Notes: a model not told the origin generated them from the sequence alone. Positions 10,966-19,549 are shown, counted from the first letter of the stretch. The stretch: DNA of 34,114 bases from Rhodospirillales bacterium (GCA_015654615.1 JAATGN010000023.1:1-34114); one strand, 5' to 3'. Translations and numbers: made by a program.

Positions 10966-12405
10966 TCAAGGCTTCTCCTCACAGCTGCTTTCGGGAGACG
11001 CCTCGGGCGCCGCCGTTTGTTCAAGGGCTTTGATGACGAGCCCCATGACGCTGCCTGCGGAACCTTTCACCATGACCACATCGCCGGGTTTCAGGGCCTT
11101 GACGAGCTGCAAGGCCGCTTCGGCGGCATTGGCGGCGTGGCCGCCGCGCCGGTCCCGCGGCAAGGCTTCGTACAGATGACGCATGAGGGGACCGGCGGTG
11201 TACACCAGATCGATGCCGTTCTCGACAAGGGTTTGAGCAAGGGCGCCATGCATGGCCGGCGCGGCTTCTCCCAGTTCCAGCATGTCGCCCAGGACCGCGA
11301 TGCGCCGCGCGCCGCGGGGCCGTTCGGCCGCCCCCAGCGTGACGATGGCGGCCCGCATGGAAACCGGACTGGCGTTGTAGGATTCGTCGATGATCTTGAT
11401 CCGCCCGCCGGCCCAGGGCAGCGTCTTGTGCGCGCCGCGGCCCTTCGGCGCGCTCATCCGGGCCAAGGCCTGGGCGGCGTTTTCCAGATCGGCGCCGGCG
11501 GCCCGGGCGGCCAGCAGCGCGGCCAGACTGTTGCTCGCCCACTGCAGGCCCGCCACGCCGACCCGATAGCTGATGGCGTCGTCGCCGAACAAGGCGAACA
11601 CCAGGGTCGCATCGGGGTCGACCGCTCCGTCGAGCAGGCGGGCGCCGGCATCGATATGGCGGCCGAAACTGACGATGCCGGTGATGCCGGCCTGGCGGGC
11701 GGCGTCGAACAGGAAGCGGTAATGCGGGTTGTCGTGCGGCAGGACGGCGATGCCGCCCGGTTCGACGCCCTGGAAGATTTCGGCCTTGGCTTCGGCGATC
11801 TGCCGCGTCGAGGCGAAATGCGCCATATGGACGGCTTCGACGGCGGTGACGACCGCCACATGCGGACGGACCAGACGGGTGAGCGGAGTGATTTCGCCTG
11901 CGTGATTCATGCCCAGTTCGAAGACGGCGAACCGGGCATCCTCGGGCAGGCGGGCCAGCGAGAGGGGGACGCCCCAATGATTGTTCAGATTGCCCTGGCT
12001 GACATGCGTGGGCCCGGCGGCTTCCAGGGCCAGCTTGAGCATTTCCTTGGTGCCGGTCTTGCCGACGCTCCCGGTGACCGCGACGATGCGGGCCTGCGAG
12101 CGGGCCCGGGCCGCGCCGGCCAGGGCGACCAGGCCGGCCATGCTGTCCTCGACCAGCAGGAGAGGCGCCTCTTTTGGCGCATCGGCCGGAATCCTGTGAA
12201 CCAGGGCGGCGGCGGCGCCCTTCGCCAGGGCGGCGGCGACATGATCGTGGCCGTCATGGCTGGGGCCGACCAGCGCGACGAAAAGAGCGCCGGGAGTCAC
12301 CGTGCGGCTGTCGATCGAGACATCCGTGGCCTGCCAGGCCGGTCCGCTCGAACGTCCGCCGGTGGCGGCGGCGGCCTGCCGGCTGGTCCACAAGGTGGCG
12401 CTCAC
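10966..12405 (-). CDS. murF: UDP-MurNAc-tripeptide--D-Ala-D-Ala ligase MurF
   Basis: Cytoplasmic Mur ligase that adds D-Ala-D-Ala (made by Ddl) to the UDP-MurNAc-tripeptide, completing the pentapeptide. 479 residues. N-terminal domain with SIDSRTVTPGALFVAL, P-loop VAVTGSVGKTGTKEML, central NNHWGVPLSLARLP and FELGMNHAGEI, C-terminal IIDESYNASPVSMRAAI and VLGDMLELGE. The start is GTG at 12405, overlapping the murE TGA as GTGA, with GGAGG 8 nt upstream. The C-terminal residues (AAPEASPESSCEEKP) are a short acidic tail. Confidence 0.96.
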   Translation of the reverse strand: MSATLWTSRQAAAATGGRSSGPAWQATDVSIDSRTVTPGALFVALVGPSHDGHDHVAAALAKGAAAALVHRIPADAPKEAPLLLVEDSMAGLVALAGAARARSQARIVAVTGSVGKTGTKEMLKLALEAAGPTHVSQGNLNNHWGVPLSLARLPEDARFAVFELGMNHAGEITPLTRLVRPHVAVVTAVEAVHMAHFASTRQIAEAKAEIFQGVEPGGIAVLPHDNPHYRFLFDAARQAGITGIVSFGRHIDAGARLLDGAVDPDATLVFALFGDDAISYRVGVAGLQWASNSLAALLAARAAGADLENAAQALARMSAPKGRGAHKTLPWAGGRIKIIDESYNASPVSMRAAIVTLGAAERPRGARRIAVLGDMLELGEAAPAMHGALAQTLVENGIDLVYTAGPLMRHLYEALPRDRRGGHAANAAEAALQLVKALKPGDVVMVKGSAGSVMGLVIKALEQTAAPEASPESSCEEKP

Positions 12406-13841
12406 GATATTTCCTCCACGGCGTTCCGGGCGTGCAGGGCGTCGTCGAAGGGCAGGATCCGGTCTTTGACGATCTGACCGGTCTCATGTCCCTTGCCGGC
12501 CAAGACCAGCAAATCCCCGGCTTCGAGGGAGCGGACGGCCAGACGGATGGCTTCGGCCCGGTCGCCGACTTCGGTGGCGCCGGGGCAGGCGGCCATGATC
12601 TGCCGGCGGATGTCGGCGGGATCCTCGCCGCGCGGATTGTCGTCGGTGACGAAGACGCGATCCGCCCAAAGCGCCGCGATCCGGCCCATCTGCGGCCGTT
12701 TGCCCTTGTCCCGGTCGCCGCCGCAGCCGAAGACCACCACCAGACGCCCGGCGGCATGTGGCCGCAGCGCCTTCAGGGCGGTTTCCAGGCCGTCCGGCGT
12801 GTGGGCGTAATCGACATAGACCGGCGCCCCCTGGTCCGTCGCCGCGACTTTCTGCAAGCGGCCCGGGACTTCCTGCAAATGGGCCAGGGCCGCGACGGCC
12901 GCCTCGGCCTGTCCTCCGGTCGCCAGCACCAATCCAAGAGCACACGCGGCGTTCGAAGCCTGGAAGGTTCCCGCCAGCGGCAGATGTAGTTGAAAGAGTT
13001 TTCCCTGGACGATCAGGCGGACGTCCTGGCCGTCGGCGGTCGGAACGATCCGCTCCAGGCGGATGTCGGCGCCGTCGGCGCCGTAGGTGATGATGCGGTG
13101 GCCGCGATCCGAGCACAGCGCGGACAGCGGCCCGGACTGCGGCGAATCGGCGTTGATCACGGCGGCCCGCCCGGGCGGCATGACCTCGGCGAACAGTCGG
13201 CTTTTGGCCTGCCAATAAGCCTGCATGCCGCCGTGGTAATCGAGATGGTCGCGGGTCAGATTGGTGAAGGCGGCCGCAGCGATCGCCACGCCGTCCAGGC
13301 GAAATTGGTCGAGGCCGTGGCTCGACGCTTCCAATGCGGCGTGGGTGACGCCTTCTGCCGCCAGCTGGTCCAGGGTGCGATGCAGGCTGACCGGATCGGG
13401 CGTGGTCAGCGACCCCGGCTCGACGCGGCCGGGGGCGACCAGGCCGATGGTTCCCAGGCTGGCGGCCGGCCGGCCGAGCCGCGTCCAGATCTGGCGCGTG
13501 AAATTCACCACCGAGGTCTTGCCGTTGGTGCCGGTGACGGCGACCACCACCTCGGGTTGGCGGGGATGGAAGCGGGCCGCCAACAGGGCGAAACGGCGCC
13601 GCGGATTGTCGTCGGCCACCAGGACCGCCGTTTCGCCGGCGAGCCTGGTGCCGAGCGGCGCCAGAACGGCCACGGCGCCGCGCGCCAGCGCATCGCCGAT
13701 GAAATCGCGGCCGTCGGCCTTGGCGCCCGGCAGGGCGGCGAACAGATGGCCGGGCCGGACGGCCCGGGAATCGGCCGTCAAGCCCGCGATCTCGGGATCG
13801 CGGGCGAGGGCGGGCGCCAGCAGGTCACTCAGCTTTGGCAA
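12402..13841 (-). CDS. murE: UDP-MurNAc-L-Ala-D-Glu--meso-diaminopimelate ligase MurE
   Basis: Cytoplasmic Mur ligase adding the third residue of the stem peptide. 479 residues. SRAVRPGHLFAALPGAKADG near the N-terminus, P-loop AVTGTNGKTSVVNF at about 101-114, central TNLTRDHLDYHGGM, and C-terminal VDYAHTPDGLE and VFGCGGDRDKGKRP. The motif DNPR (in VTDDNPRGEDP) marks meso-diaminopimelate specificity, as in Gram-negative walls. The start is odd: an in-frame TGA lies one codon upstream, so TTG 13841 is the first possible start. It has a GGGGGTGA stretch close upstream and overlaps the end of ftsI by 17 bp. Confidence 0.95.
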   Translation of the reverse strand: MPKLSDLLAPALARDPEIAGLTADSRAVRPGHLFAALPGAKADGRDFIGDALARGAVAVLAPLGTRLAGETAVLVADDNPRRRFALLAARFHPRQPEVVVAVTGTNGKTSVVNFTRQIWTRLGRPAASLGTIGLVAPGRVEPGSLTTPDPVSLHRTLDQLAAEGVTHAALEASSHGLDQFRLDGVAIAAAAFTNLTRDHLDYHGGMQAYWQAKSRLFAEVMPPGRAAVINADSPQSGPLSALCSDRGHRIITYGADGADIRLERIVPTADGQDVRLIVQGKLFQLHLPLAGTFQASNAACALGLVLATGGQAEAAVAALAHLQEVPGRLQKVAATDQGAPVYVDYAHTPDGLETALKALRPHAAGRLVVVFGCGGDRDKGKRPQMGRIAALWADRVFVTDDNPRGEDPADIRRQIMAACPGATEVGDRAEAIRLAVRSLEAGDLLVLAGKGHETGQIVKDRILPFDDALHARNAVEEIS

Positions 13842-15579
13842 AGGTCACCCCCTTTTTTTGCGGGGGGGCGTCCTGCGCCACATGGGATTTGTCCTTGGGC
13901 GCCGGTTCGGGCACGGCCGACGGCATCAGGCCCAGCAGGGGACCGATCTGCGCGATGACGCGGCCGACCGCCGGCGCCGCCGTCCAGCCGGCGGTGGCGA
14001 AGCCATAGCTTTCCTTGTTGCCCTGCGGCTCGTCGATCATCGCCAGCACCACATATTTCGGATCGGAGACCGGGAAGGTGGCGATGAAAGAGGAGAGCAG
14101 CGACTTGTGCCGGTAACCGCCGGCGCCGTTCTTTTCCGCCGTTCCCGTCTTGCCGCCGACCTCATAGCCCGGCACATCGGCCTTCTTGCCGGTTCCCTCG
14201 ACGACCACCATGCGCATCAGGTCGCGCATGATCCTCGAGGTCTCCGGCTTGATCACGCGCTGGGCGGCGACCGCGTCGCCGTCCTTGTGTTGCAGCAAGG
14301 TGGCCGGATGGAACGTCCCGCCGTTCACCAGCGCCGAGACTCCCGTCATCATATGGAGTGGCGAAACCGCCATGCCATGGCCGTAGGCGATGGTCATGGA
14401 ATTGATTTCGCGCCACGGATTGGGCACCAGCGGCGCGCTGACCTCCGGCAGTTCGATGGAGGCCGGACGGGTCAGTCCCATGCGGGTCATGAAGGCCTTC
14501 TGATTCTCGATGCCGAGATCGAGCGCCATCCGCGCCGAGCCGATGTTGGACGAAACCTTGAGGATCTCCGAGACCGTCAGCGGGTGATGTTCCGGTTCGT
14601 AGTCATAGATCTCGAAGCGGGCGACCTTGATCCGATGGGTCACGTCATAGGTGCTGGACAGCGTCGAGGTTCCGGCGTCGAGGGCGGCGGCCGTGTTGAA
14701 CAGCTTGAAGGTGCTGCCCATCTCGTAGTCGCCGAGGCTGGCCCGGTTGAACATCGCCTCGGGCGTCGCCGAGCCCAGATTGTTCGGATTGAAATCGGGC
14801 AGCGAGACCATGCCCAGCAATTCGCCGGTCCGGACGTCCATCACCATGCCGGTGGCGCCGATGGCGTGGAATTCGGCCATGCTCCTGGCCAATTCGTTGC
14901 GCAGGATGGTCTGGACCCGGATGTCGAGCGACAGGCGCAAGGGATCGCGGCGGACCTTGAGCTCATTCTCGAAGGTCTTCTCGATGCCCGAAATGCCCTT
15001 GTTGTCGAGGTCGGTGAGGCCGACCGCGTGCGAGGTCAGTTCGCTTTGCGGATAGATCCGCTTTTCCGCTTTTTCGAAATAGAGCCCGGGGATGCCCAGG
15101 GCGTTGATGTCATATTCCTGGCGCGGCGTCAGATTGCGGCGCAGATAGATGAAGGCGCGGTCGCCCTGCAGCCTGGCCAGCATGTCGTTGGCGTTGAGGT
15201 CGGGCAGCACGCGGGCGATCTTCTGCGCCGCCTCCGGCTTGTTGGCGATCTCGTGCGGATGCGCATAGAGCGATACCGAGGGCAGGCTGGTGGCCAGCAG
15301 GACTCCGTTGCGGTCGACCACGTCGGCCCGTTCGATGTCCAGTTCGCTGGCCTTGCTCTGGCGGGCATGCTGGACGGCGGCCGATTTCAGGACGGTGACG
15401 TCGACCATTCTGCCGGCGATGACGCAGAAGGCCAGGGTGAACATGGCGCCGGTGACGATCAGGCGGGTCCGGCCGATTTCGATGGCGCGCTTGCGGGCCC
15501 CGTCGAGATGCACGGTGCCGGCATCCCCGGCATCCTCTCCCTGGTAGAGGGTCGGCCGACGGTTGAACAGGCCCATCAT
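13825..15579 (-). CDS. ftsI: Septal transpeptidase FtsI (PBP3)
   Basis: Class B penicillin-binding protein that cross-links septal peptidoglycan in the periplasm, partner of FtsW. 584 residues: cytoplasmic N-terminus, one membrane anchor (LIVTGAMFTLAFCVIAG, about 40-56), PBP dimerisation domain (DVVDRNGVLLATSLPSVSLYA onward), then the transpeptidase domain with STFK (289-292, catalytic Ser), SSN (343-345) and KTGT (477-480). The C-terminal tail is Pro/Lys-rich. ATG 15579 overlaps the ftsL stop as ATGA; the longer ORF-track N-terminus is shadow in ftsL. A run of 7 C, then 7 A, then 5 G sits in the last codons. Confidence 0.97.
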   Translation of the reverse strand: MMGLFNRRPTLYQGEDAGDAGTVHLDGARKRAIEIGRTRLIVTGAMFTLAFCVIAGRMVDVTVLKSAAVQHARQSKASELDIERADVVDRNGVLLATSLPSVSLYAHPHEIANKPEAAQKIARVLPDLNANDMLARLQGDRAFIYLRRNLTPRQEYDINALGIPGLYFEKAEKRIYPQSELTSHAVGLTDLDNKGISGIEKTFENELKVRRDPLRLSLDIRVQTILRNELARSMAEFHAIGATGMVMDVRTGELLGMVSLPDFNPNNLGSATPEAMFNRASLGDYEMGSTFKLFNTAAALDAGTSTLSSTYDVTHRIKVARFEIYDYEPEHHPLTVSEILKVSSNIGSARMALDLGIENQKAFMTRMGLTRPASIELPEVSAPLVPNPWREINSMTIAYGHGMAVSPLHMMTGVSALVNGGTFHPATLLQHKDGDAVAAQRVIKPETSRIMRDLMRMVVVEGTGKKADVPGYEVGGKTGTAEKNGAGGYRHKSLLSSFIATFPVSDPKYVVLAMIDEPQGNKESYGFATAGWTAAPAVGRVIAQIGPLLGLMPSAVPEPAPKDKSHVAQDAPPQKKGVTFAKAE

Positions 15580-16316
15580 GGCCGCACCCGCGTGCTGGCC
15601 ACTTCCGGCTCGGCCAGGGCCGGCGACTGGATCACCATGACATTGCCGGCGGTGTTCGTCGTGGTGACGCTGGCCGGCTTGGCCTGGGCGCTGCCGTAGG
15701 TCGGATAGTTGGGATAGGCGGCGACGCTGCTCGGGCGCGCCGCGGGGGCGGCGGCCGGTTTGGCCGCGGCGGCGACGGTGGTGGTTTTGGCGACCGCCTT
15801 CGCGGCCGGCTTGGCGGCGGCGACCTTGGCCGCCGGGGCCGGCTGGCTTTTCGAGGCCGTCATGCTGCGGGCCGGCTTGGACGGCGGCAGGCTGGGAGTG
15901 GGAAGGGGCGTCGTCGGCACGGCCTTGACCGGCGCGCTCGGCGGCTTGCGGGTCACCTGGGGCGCCGGCGGGATGGTGGCGACCGGGGCCGGCTGCGGGT
16001 CGGCCTGACCCTGGGCGAGCGGGGCCTCGTCGGGCCGGGTGTCGTTCATCGGCAGGCTGGCGATGGTGACGATCTGGCTCGGCTTCAGCGGATGCAGGCC
16101 CAGATGATGTTCGGCCTGTTCGCGCAGCCTCGACGGATCGTTGAGATAGCTCCATTCGGCCTTCAGCACATGGATGGATTCCTGGGCCTCGACGATGTCC
16201 TTGCGCAGGCCGGACAGACGCTGCTCCTGGGACTGCACCTCATATTTCAACATGAACAGGCTGGTGCCGGCGAAGATGGCGAGGATGGCCCAGAGAATGG
16301 TGGCGGCGCGCATCAT
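15576..16316 (-). CDS. ftsL: FtsL-like cell division protein with long Ala/Pro-rich tail
   Basis: By position between rsmH and ftsI and by structure this is FtsL, the small bitopic protein that with FtsB activates FtsWI. One N-terminal membrane segment ([19 protein letters not shown]), then a heptad-like coiled coil with a typical ending ([28 protein letters not shown]) to about residue 85. Unusually, about 150 further residues follow, built almost only of Ala, Pro, Lys, Thr and Ser (for example [18 protein letters not shown]). Usual FtsL is about 90-130 residues. The tail should be periplasmic. The ATG at 16316 makes an ATGA overlap with rsmH, with GGAAGG about 7 nt upstream. The sequence family is weakly conserved, so the symbol rests partly on context. 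Confidence 0.85.
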   Translation of the reverse strand: MMRAATILWAILAIFAGTSLFMLKYEVQSQEQRLSGLRKDIVEAQESIHVLKAEWSYLNDPSRLREQAEHHLGLHPLKPSQIVTIASLPMNDTRPDEAPLAQGQADPQPAPVATIPPAPQVTRKPPSAPVKAVPTTPLPTPSLPPSKPARSMTASKSQPAPAAKVAAAKPAAKAVAKTTTVAAAAKPAAAPAARPSSVAAYPNYPTYGSAQAKPASVTTTNTAGNVMVIQSPALAEPEVASTRVRP

Positions 16317-17275
16317 GCCCGGCCTTCCGGCCCAGGCCAGGCCGGCGCCGCGGTCCGCTCGGCGGCCCGCAGCCGCGAGGAACGGGCCCGGGCGTTGACC
16401 GACATTTCCGCCGGGCCGGGCGCCACCGGCTTCTTGGTCAGCAGCCGGAAGCTGGCGGCATGGGGGGGTGCGGAGATCGGCAGATGGCGGCTGGGACGGG
16501 CTTCGGCGCCGCTGCGGAGCTTCAGGAAATCCTTGACCGCCCGGTCTTCCAGCGAATGAAAGGAGACGACGGCGAGCCGGCCGCCGGCGCTCAGCAGCCG
16601 CTCCGCCGCGGCCAGGCCGCGGTCGACCTCGCCCAATTCGTCGTTCACGGCGATGCGCAGTCCCTGGAAGGTCCGCGTCGCCGGGTCGATGCCATCCTTG
16701 GAGCGCGGAACGATGCGGCGCACCAGCTCGGCCAGCTGCCGCGTGCTGGTGAAGGGCTGCGTCCTGCGATCGGCGACGATGGCGCGGGCGAGGCGCCGGG
16801 AATGCCGCTCTTCGCCAAAGCGCCAGAGGATATCGGCCAGATCGGCCTCGGGCAGGGAATTGACCATGTCGGCCGCGCTGGCCCCGGCCTTTTCCATGCG
16901 CATGTCGAGAGGGCCGTCCTTCTGGAAGGAAAAGCCGCGTTCGGCCTGGTCGATCTGCATGGAGGAAACGCCCAGATCGAGGGCGACGCCGTCGACCGTG
17001 GTGACGCCGCGGTCGGCCAGCAACCGGTCCATGTCGCCGAAACGTCCGGCCAGAACGGTCAGGCGCCCGTCGTAGCGCTTGGCCAGTTCCTCGCCGCGCG
17101 CCACCGCCGAAGGGTCGCGGTCGATGCCGAAGACGCGGCAGTCGGCGGCGTCGAGCAGAGCCCGGGAATAGCCGCCGGCGCCGAAGGTGCCGTCGACGAA
17201 GATGGCGCCGGCTTTCGGCGCCAGGGCCGAGACCACCTCGGAAAGCAGGACCGGGACGTGCGGCGCCGTGTTCAT
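16313..17275 (-). CDS. rsmH: 16S rRNA (cytosine1402-N4)-methyltransferase RsmH (MraW)
   Basis: SAM-dependent methyltransferase that modifies the 16S rRNA decoding centre at C1402. 320 residues, normal. N-terminal [16 protein letters not shown] motif [17 protein letters not shown] at about 30-46, [37 protein letters not shown], and the C-terminal [16 protein letters not shown] 17275 overlaps the mraZ stop as ATGA with GGAGG about 5 nt upstream. The ORF-track extension upstream is shadow in mraZ. As in most bacteria, it is the second gene of the dcw cluster. Confidence 0.97.
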   Translation of the reverse strand: MNTAPHVPVLLSEVVSALAPKAGAIFVDGTFGAGGYSRALLDAADCRVFGIDRDPSAVARGEELAKRYDGRLTVLAGRFGDMDRLLADRGVTTVDGVALDLGVSSMQIDQAERGFSFQKDGPLDMRMEKAGASAADMVNSLPEADLADILWRFGEERHSRRLARAIVADRRTQPFTSTRQLAELVRRIVPRSKDGIDPATRTFQGLRIAVNDELGEVDRGLAAAERLLSAGGRLAVVSFHSLEDRAVKDFLKLRSGAEARPSRHLPISAPPHAASFRLLTKKPVAPGPAEMSVNARARSSRLRAAERTAAPAWPGPEGRA

Positions 17276-17736
17276 TTGCCCTCCGGCGCGCGCAAGGTGA
17301 TCTGGGGGCGATTCTGCAGGGCCCGCCGGCGGGCCTCGGCCGTGTGGGTCTTCAGCGCCTCGGGTTCCCAGATCTGGAAGGTGCGCCCCTTGCCGACGAA
17401 GGCCGCCTGCTCGGTGATGTTGGCATGCGCCAGGATTTCCTCCGGCAGCATGACGCGGCCTTCGGGGTCCCAGGCCAATTGATGCGACGACGAGAAGATC
17501 AGGGTGTTGATGTCGTCCTGTTCCGGCGAGAACAAATCGAAGGCGGCGGTGGTGCTGTCGGCCAGCTGTTCGAGGAAGTCGCTGCCGCATCCCTCGATGG
17601 CGGCCGAGGTGAAGGACGGATAGACCACGATGCCCTGCGGCGTCTGCGCGGCCAGGGCGGCACGAAACGACGCCGGAACGGAGACCCGTCCCTTGCGGTC
17701 GACTTTATTGATAAAGGTGGAAACGAACAGTGCCAT
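17272..17736 (-). CDS. mraZ: Transcriptional regulator MraZ
   Basis: DNA-binding protein with two SpoVT/AbrB-like (swapped-hairpin) repeats. In E. coli it forms ring-shaped oligomers and represses the dcw promoter by binding TGGG direct repeats. 154 residues. Repeat one is [21 protein letters not shown] near the N-terminus; repeat two is [25 protein letters not shown] near residue 85. Each holds the family's D-x-x-GR-V/M-x-x-P pattern. It is the first gene of the operon. The ATG at 17736 has only a weak G-rich ribosome-binding site. A TGGG array about 80-125 bp upstream is the expected operator. Confidence 0.96.
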   Translation of the reverse strand: MALFVSTFINKVDRKGRVSVPASFRAALAAQTPQGIVVYPSFTSAAIEGCGSDFLEQLADSTTAAFDLFSPEQDDINTLIFSSSHQLAWDPEGRVMLPEEILAHANITEQAAFVGKGRTFQIWEPEALKTHTAEARRRALQNRPQITLRAPEGK

Positions 17737-17814
17737 CTGTCGCCCGCCCGCAAGCCCCCTGTTTCATCGGCTCCACGCTCGAAGCCGCCATCCGGACATG
17801 GTGGTGGCTTCTCG

Positions 17815-17879
17815 TGGGTCAATATGGGATAACATGGGAAGATATGGGCGTCAATGGAATCTCATAGTAAAACAATGGG
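17815..17879 (+). promoter_or_regulatory. 10-bp-phased TGGG array, putative MraZ operator
   Basis: TGGG occurs at 17815, 17825, 17835 and 17845, TGGA at 17855, and TGGG again at 17876. The first five are exactly 10 bp apart. MraZ is known in E. coli to bind TGGGN direct repeats separated by 5 nt, which is the same period. The array lies 80-145 bp upstream of the mraZ ATG. The repeats read on the strand opposite to mraZ. The role as MraZ operator is inference from motif, spacing and position. Confidence 0.75.
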
Positions 17880-17891
17880 AAAACCGAGTTT

Positions 17892-17897
17892 CTTATA
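17892..17897 (-). promoter_or_regulatory. Candidate -10 element of the dcw promoter
   Basis: On the minus strand TATAAG lies in an AT-richer stretch just upstream of the TGGG array, 156 bp before the mraZ start. The -35 region 17-18 bp further up (TTTTCA/TTTCAG) is a poor match. If correct, most TGGG repeats lie just downstream of the transcription start, a blocking position. Other starts are possible. Confidence 0.3.
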
Positions 17898-18024
17898 GTG
17901 CCGGTAGGGATTTTCTGAAAATTCATTCAAACGGCAAAATGCGTTGTATTGCATATGCTTAAAAACCGAACCGAATGCGTCCGGCGAGGGTTGTTCCATC
18001 TTCGTTCCAAATAAGGCCCGGCAA

Positions 18025-18065
18025 TGGCCATGGGACGGCATGGGAATAGCGTGGAAACGACGGGA
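18025..18065 (+). promoter_or_regulatory. Second cluster of TGGG-like repeats between rnpB and mraZ
   Basis: TGGGA at 18031 and 18041 (10 bp apart), flanked by the near-matches TGGCC at 18025, TGGAA at 18052 and CGGGA at 18061. Same strand as the main array and about 150 bp away, on the other side of the candidate promoter. Spacing is less regular than in the main array. It could be an auxiliary MraZ site; this is inference. Confidence 0.4.
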
Positions 18066-18067
18066 TA

Positions 18068-18493
<426 letters not shown>

Positions 18494-18496
18494 GGG

Positions 18497-18525
18497 AAGC
18501 TAGGCAATCCGGAGCACCGGCGCAA
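18497..18525 (-). promoter_or_regulatory. rnpB promoter
   Basis: On the minus strand TTGCGC (18520-18525), a 17-bp spacer and TAGCTT (18497-18502) give a sigma-70-like promoter. It ends about 5 nt before the first base of the P1 helix, where rnpB transcription should start. Confidence 0.6.
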
Positions 18526-18596
18526 GAGGCGAATGCGGAAAGATCGCCCGTCAGTCAAAAATGGAATTGTCGGCTACGAATACTTTTGCGTCATTG

Positions 18597-18614
18597 GTGT
18601 GATGGCCATCACAC
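18597..18614. promoter_or_regulatory. Perfect 18-bp palindrome matching the CRP/FNR-type consensus
   Basis: GTGTGATGGCCATCACAC is a perfect palindrome containing TGTGA-N6-TCACA, the exact CRP half-site arrangement. It lies about 72 bp upstream of the rnpB -35 element and just past the stop of the amidase gene. No T-run flanks it on either strand, which argues against a simple terminator. Which regulator binds, and which gene it controls, is not shown by the sequence. Confidence 0.55.
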
Positions 18615-18624
18615 TATGGCGAAT

Positions 18625-19341
18625 TCAAGGCAAGGTCTCTCCGGTCATGCCGAGGAGTGCGATCAGCCGGCCGATGGTCTCGTCGTCGGCGACGCCATCG
18701 AAGCGTTTCGGGCGATAACGGCGCTGGAAGGCGACCAGGGCGGCGCGAGCGCCCGTCCCCTTCGCCTCACCGTCCAGGTCGGCGACGTCATAGCCCAAAA
18801 GCCCCAGCAATGCCGGCCAATCGCCGCCGGCCGGGCGGCCGGGCGGCCGTTCCCCCGCCGCCGGCCACAGGCCGATTCCCTGTTTGGCCAATGCCGGCCA
18901 GTCGAACAGTTCGCCCGGATCCTCCTTGCGGCGCGGGGCGACGTCGGAATGGCCGACCACATTGCGCGGCGGGATCGGATGCCGGCCGAGAATGGTCCTG
19001 GCCAGGACGGCGAGACTGGCCATCTGCGCCGCGGGGAACGGCCGGTAGCCGAATTCATGGCCGGGATTGACCAGCTCGATGCCGATCGAGCGGGCGTTGA
19101 CATCGGTTTTCCCGCGCCAGCAGGACCGCCCGGCATGCCAGGCCCGGGCGGTTTCGGCGACCAGGGCGTGGCAGGTTCCGTCCTCGTCGATCAGATAATG
19201 GGCGGAAACCTCGGCGGCCGGATCGGTCAGGCGAGCCAGGGCGGCCGCGGCGCCGGGCATGCCGGTGTAATGGAGGACCAGCATGTCGATCGGCACACCG
19301 TCGGGCCGCCGGTCGAAATTGGGCGAGGGGTGGTCGATCAT
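18625..19341 (-). CDS. N-acetylmuramoyl-L-alanine amidase, AmpD/AmiD type, with peptidoglycan-binding domain
   Basis: Zinc amidase (Amidase_2/PGRP fold) that cuts the MurNAc-L-Ala bond of muropeptides, in wall recycling or remodelling. 238 residues from ATG 19341. Likely zinc ligands are His24 (VLHYTG), His131 (VVGHSDVAP) and Asp141 (KEDPGELFDW); Glu89 (SIGIELVNPG) is the expected catalytic residue. Residues about 175-235 form a PG_binding_1 domain (ALVAFQRRYRPKRFDGVADDET). No signal peptide is visible, which suggests a cytoplasmic AmpD-like role, although the added binding domain resembles AmiD. The ORF-track extension upstream enters a repeat element and is not credible coding. Functionally it fits beside a wall-synthesis cluster, but it is a separate unit. 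Confidence 0.88.
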   Translation of the reverse strand: MIDHPSPNFDRRPDGVPIDMLVLHYTGMPGAAAALARLTDPAAEVSAHYLIDEDGTCHALVAETARAWHAGRSCWRGKTDVNARSIGIELVNPGHEFGYRPFPAAQMASLAVLARTILGRHPIPPRNVVGHSDVAPRRKEDPGELFDWPALAKQGIGLWPAAGERPPGRPAGGDWPALLGLLGYDVADLDGEAKGTGARAALVAFQRRYRPKRFDGVADDETIGRLIALLGMTGETLP

Positions 19342-19400
19342 GCCAGGCTTCTTTCCGGGCCCGGCCCGTCCGCTTGCGGCGCGACTTCGGACTTTGAGCG

Positions 19401-19549
19401 ACACGGACGGACACGGACAGCCGCGGATGGACGCGGATCCGCGCCGCAGGCAACGGCCCCGTAGCGGAATGCCGCCGGAAAGATGCAAAAATGCCTGCGG
19501 CGCTGAATTTTGTCCGTGCCCATCCGCGGCTGTCCGTGTCCGTCCGTGT
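19401..19549. repeat. Long inverted-repeat element (nested hairpin)
   Basis: The arms 19401-19430 and 19520-19549 are perfect 30-bp inverted copies (starting ACACGGACGGACACGGACAG), and 7 further positions match with two mismatches. Inside, GCGCCGCAGGCA (about 19447-19458) pairs with TGCCTGCGGCGC (about 19493-19504). The arms are built of a short repeated unit close to CACGGACGGA. The whole could fold as one 149-nt stem. It lies between two co-directional genes, the EamA exporter and the amidase. It resembles intergenic repeat or MITE-like elements; no transposase or clear target-site duplication is seen. Confidence 0.75.

Noticed and set aside
13845-13870. Slippery A-AAA-AAG heptamer near the ftsI 3' end, possible -1 frameshift
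   Set aside because: The heptamer is in the right phase, but the -1 frame ends after about eight codons and does not join murE. No downstream structure is evident, so it would only change a disordered tail.
19401-19549. CRISPR-like appearance of short repeated units
   Set aside because: Units are adjacent without unique spacers and are arranged as inverted arms; no cas genes are present. No CRISPR array was found anywhere in the window.
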